Notes under the pieces: generated by a model | The model's input: the letters and a program-made list of their open reading frames with translations, nothing else | Databases searched by the model: none | What the model was told of the DNA's origin: nothing | In this document: piece after piece, positions 44,460 through 47,615 of the stretch | Numbering within the stretch: the first letter of the stretch is position 1 | How the letters are laid out: each line of letters begins with the position of its first letter | Program-made: the position numbers and the translations under genes | Assembly (NCBI RefSeq): GCF_001039355.2 | Contig: NW_019776146.1 | Coordinates: 103,232 to 150,846, forward strand | Direction of reading: 5' to 3' | Origin: Lingula anatina | Taxonomy: Eukaryota; Brachiopoda; Lingulata; Lingulida; Lingulidae | DNA: 47,615 bases

Positions 44460-44834
44460 GGAAGCTGTCAAGCGCACACGACTATGAATGACAGTTTTTT
44501 AAACAAACGTCAAACACAATTACTACACTCTTCTCTCCGAACATTTAAAATTCCAATATCCTTTGATTGACAAGATGACAATCAAATTCGTTAGTTTTGT
44601 TAGTTGTTGTCAAGTAATAACAGTTTGATTGGCAGGTTATATAAACAAACGTTAATTACAACCATTACACAGTGGAACACTATAGTCATCCAACACGTTT
44701 AGTTCAAGCTTCCTGCATCCTTTGATTGACAAGGTGTCAATCAAATTCAGTTAGTTTTGATAGTTGCTGTCAAGTTATAACAGCTTGATTGACAGGTTAT
44801 ATAAACAAACTGTGCTTTCTCTCGCTGTGAAACA
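44460..44834 (+). promoter_or_regulatory. Promoter-like tandem array (TGATTGACAG plus TATATAAA)
   Basis: Two clear units (44561-44650 and 44719-44810) and a decayed third before them. Each clear unit has an inverted TTTGATTGACA / TGTCAATCAAA pair (perfect in unit 2 at 44721-44745), a TGATTG(A/G)CAG decamer (44626-44635 and 44786-44795), then GGTTATATAAACAAAC with a strong TATA box (44638-44645 and 44798-44805). TGATTGACAG is the known PBX-MEIS/PREP composite site. A possible donor, ACAGTGAGTA, lies at 44831-44840. No downstream gene was recognised. An LTR or other element promoter is an alternative. Confidence 0.45.
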
Positions 44835-44839
44835 GTGAG

Positions 44840-45510
44840 TACGCCGAAAGAGAGTGCTAAAATCTGAAGTTAGTAGTTAACTTGCAAAATATTTCAAGAG
44901 AATATATACAACATGTTTCCAAAACTAGTTTTCTTTCTGAACCCCGACACTCTAGATTACAAACTATTTTGTAAAAAGAATAAATTAAGCAAAAGAAACC
45001 ACTTTAAAAATAGTTTCAAGTAAAGAAACATGACATTTGACGTTATTCTGGAGGTAGCGCATGGGTCATTTCAAAATTAGTACAACTATGTGCCCTAGTA
45101 TGTGCGTGGAAGAAGGAAGAATAAATGTATTTGCATTATGTGTGGAATATTGGCAGATTCTTTTACTGTCAAAGTGTACTTTCTGCAAAATAAAGAAAGA
45201 AAGAAAGAAATAAAACGATACTAATTCATCCTCATTAAAGGTGACATTCGTGTTGTGGTTGAGGTAGGTGGTTTAATTTTTGCGAGGCTAAATGTTAGCA
45301 AGGACCTATGATAATAAGTGGATGGGAAACAAAAATATAACTGTCAAAAAAACATTACTATCCTATTTAACAAACAAACCACTACTTCGCTCTGGTAACA
45401 ATTTTGTTAGTTTATTTTACTGCAATAAAGCGTGGATAAAATAGTTCAAAACGCCATCACAATGCAGTTGTTTTAGCGACTTCAGCTGCTGGGGTTAGGT
45501 GAAGGGGCGA
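44840..45510. other. No gene seen
   Basis: AT-rich; a short (GAAA)n run lies near 45194-45211. If the array before it is a promoter, this would be an untranslated first exon or intron, but nothing confirms that. Confidence 0.45.
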
Positions 45511-45911
45511 GGGCAGGGCGGATCCAGGATTATTAGAAGGGGGGGGGGGTCCGGAACGACAGGCTTCGGATGCGAAGCCCCTGACTTACTGGGCACATCA
45601 ATTTGAAAGCACAAGATTTTTATTTAAAAGCAGCAGAAGAAAAGAAACTACAGATAAAAAGACATAAAAAACTATAATTCAAAATTTGGAAATTCACAAA
45701 GTCGTACAACACTGTTGATGTAAAAATAAAGGAAGTGGACCACACAGACATTGACCATCCTGTTTTGCCCTGCAAAGATTTTAATGTTCTAATCAAAGGA
45801 CAAGAAACTCTGTATGAAGTATACACAACAGTAGGGGCGGATCCAGGATTATATGAAGGGGAAGGGGGGAGGGTCCGCGGATGCGAAGCCGACCTCCCCC
45901 CCTCCCCCCCT
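45511..45911 (+). repeat. Pair of GGCGGATCCAGGATTA repeats
   Basis: Two related segments at about 45516-45590 and 45834-45911. Both run GGCGGATCCAGGATTAT, a G-run, GGTCCG and then GGATGCGAAGCC. They may bracket an element (the 243 bp between them have no gene) or be two insertions of a short repeat. Confidence 0.65.
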
Positions 45912-47570
45912 CTTAATCTGCCATTGAACAGGAGAGATTTTGAGACACCAGTTTAAAGCAGAAGTGATATTAGACTTGTTTCATGTGAACTTCATGAAAA
46001 TTTACCACAAATAGTTTTATCCATGCAGAATCTCTTCAGTTGGACGTTTACCTCAATAATCCTCCAAAAGGTCTGCAGAAAGGTAGTGCTGAAAGCTACT
46101 GCATATCTTCTTTCTCAGGACATGGAAGTATATGTAGTTCCATGCTCAAAATGACCAATACTGTTGCATTATCACAATAATTATGGACAGGTGAGCGAAC
46201 ATTCTCTCTCTAAACCAATATCCTTCCCAAAGTGTTGACTGGACAATAGTATTAGGTCTTGGCGCATTTTGCAGTGGTTCTGGGAGGAGTCAGACACTAA
46301 AGGACGAATGGCTAAATGATATGTAGCAGTCAAAAGATCACAATTAATGTTTTAACAAATGGCAGAAACGTTTTACCATATAGACTCCCTGTTCTTTGTG
46401 GAAACTTTCAACAGCAACTCATCACTCAATATAGCCATATCTGTATGGAATTTGTTGGAATTTGCATAACGACAAGTCACTCAGCACAGCGCCAATTATC
46501 TTCTTGACTGGTCACTTGACAACTGGACCCTGTAAGAAGAGGACGCAGGACAGGTGTGGTGAAGTGGTGAAGAACAGATCATTCAAACAAAATTTCAGAC
46601 CTATCATTCATTTCCAACTCAACATAATAAGATTTTTGACAGCCTTGGCAGTACATGTATGAAATCTCGTTAGATTAAATCGTTCTCTAAGCGACAACTG
46701 CTTTTTACATTCAAATTAAAAAAAGTTGATATCGCCCCTTGGCCTAACCTCAAGGGCAGTGAGCTCCAAAGACGAAGGTACGTTGAATAGAATGATCATT
46801 CTGACATTTTGTCACCTTTACACGCGTGACCTTTATACTTATAATAATATGTACCCGGAATAACTACATTGCTTTCTTTGTCCCAGATGTGTCCATAAAA
46901 TAAAGCACAGGCGCTAAGCTTATTTATGCCCCGTTCTGGTGAGTTTTTCTATGCATATAACACCAAAATGCCTAATGCATAGATAACATTAGCCACGGAC
47001 ATGGTGCAATGAAATCGTATACGATTTTCCGTGCGATTTTTATGGCACAGTAAGTGCTTCGCAGACTACGACTACGGCGAGTACGTTTACAATGCGGGTG
47101 TCGTGCGTGTCATTTTGTCGACATGACCTTGAGGTCATAAAGGGAAAATTCGGTTTGTCGGTTGAAAAATGATCGTATGGAGCCTTTTCAGTCTCAGAGC
47201 GGTTGCCGTACCCTTCCGTGCGACATACTTGAAGATCGACTTGTTATCGCGGCAGACCCCTACGGACTTTAGCACCCATGTGATCTGAATAACAAAATGC
47301 GCAGCTTTTAAATTCGTGCGAGTGAATTACACCTTTAAACAATTTTTATTTTGTTACACCTCCTAAAACCAGAAAAGTGGGAGGAAAAGAGACCAACAAT
47401 AGGTTCAAGCGTTATCACGATCACCGCAAGTCTCCCGAACAATGCCGAAACTGTGCCATGCCATCTACAATAATACTAAGGCCTACGGGCTTATGATTTT
47501 CAAAATTTGTCAAAAGTTTTAGCTTGACAAAATCGGAGAGGCTATGGAGGCCGTAAATCCGTACTTTTAC

Positions 47571-47571
<1 letters not shown>
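45912..47571. other. Gene-free right flank
   Basis: No supported coding exon. 47012-47027 is a perfect 16-bp palindrome, AAATCGTATACGATTT, in a locally more GC-rich stretch (46970-47290). Short inverted phrases (CATGGAA / TTCCATG near 46120-46143) also occur. I could not assign a function. Confidence 0.5.

Positions 47572-47613
<42 letters not shown>
47572..47613 (+). repeat. Poly(T) run
   Basis: About 42 T residues just before the end of the window; it could be a reversed poly(A) tail of an element lying beyond the window or a collapsed homopolymer. Confidence 0.8.

Positions 47614-47615
<2 letters not shown>

Noticed and set aside
46316-46662. Overlapping plus-strand frames of 63 and 66 codons
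   Set aside because: No conserved motif, splice support or promoter; expected by chance.

Overview
The window is nuclear DNA from an invertebrate animal. Genes are split by GT-AG introns, exons are sparse, the sequence is AT-rich and full of microsatellites, and there are CR1-like and other LINEs, a Ty3/Gypsy element, a Tc1 element and several MITE-like repeats. I cannot name the phylum; a marine invertebrate such as a mollusc or echinoderm is only a guess. No bacterial genes, CRISPR array, rRNA or tRNA were found.

The only intact protein-coding genes I can support are two plus-strand paralogues of the arylsulfatase B type (lysosomal or secreted sulfatase family): copy 1 at 7708-19891 and copy 2 at 35174-41735. 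Each has eight coding exons with identical lengths and phases and encodes 640 residues. Each keeps the formylglycine cysteine (CTPSR), the Asp-Asp and Asp-Asn metal ligands, and the GK/WHLG and catalytic His and Lys positions. They lie in a direct segmental duplication (about 4945-22945 and 32673-42583) that includes the promoters (AP-1-like site plus TATATAAG) and the 3' UTR with its AATAAA signal. The copies differ mostly through insertions and deletions in introns and flanks.

Layout: 1-4944, no gene, one CR1-like LINE remnant. 4945-22945, sulfatase copy 1. 22946-24324, no gene. 24325-24955, dispersed repeats running into a 574-N gap (24956-25529). About 26050-32157, a decayed Ty3/Gypsy element with a Harbinger-like MITE, two other insertions and a Tc1 transposon nested in it, ending in a probable 3' LTR. 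32673-42583, sulfatase copy 2, whose distal upstream region is replaced by a CpG-rich repeat array. 42586-43672, a long dispersed repeat. 43673-47615, no recognised gene, but a promoter-like tandem array with TGATTGACAG and TATATAAA motifs near 44.6-44.8 kb.

Assembly caution: five isolated single Ns (3165, 8625, 15937, 20077, 33949) look like contig joins. At 15937 and 20077 the flanking sequence is repeated at or near 100% identity. The second exon 5 (16047-16172) and the second copy of the end of exon 8 (20078-20622) are therefore almost certainly unmerged overlaps, not biology.

I found no clearly novel multi-gene system. The most interesting leads are an extra segment of about 85-130 residues near the C-terminus of both sulfatases that could be a retained in-frame intron, weak splice donors that run directly into GT and CT repeats, an inverted MITE pair able to form a long hairpin in an intron, and the promoter-like array at 44.6 kb.
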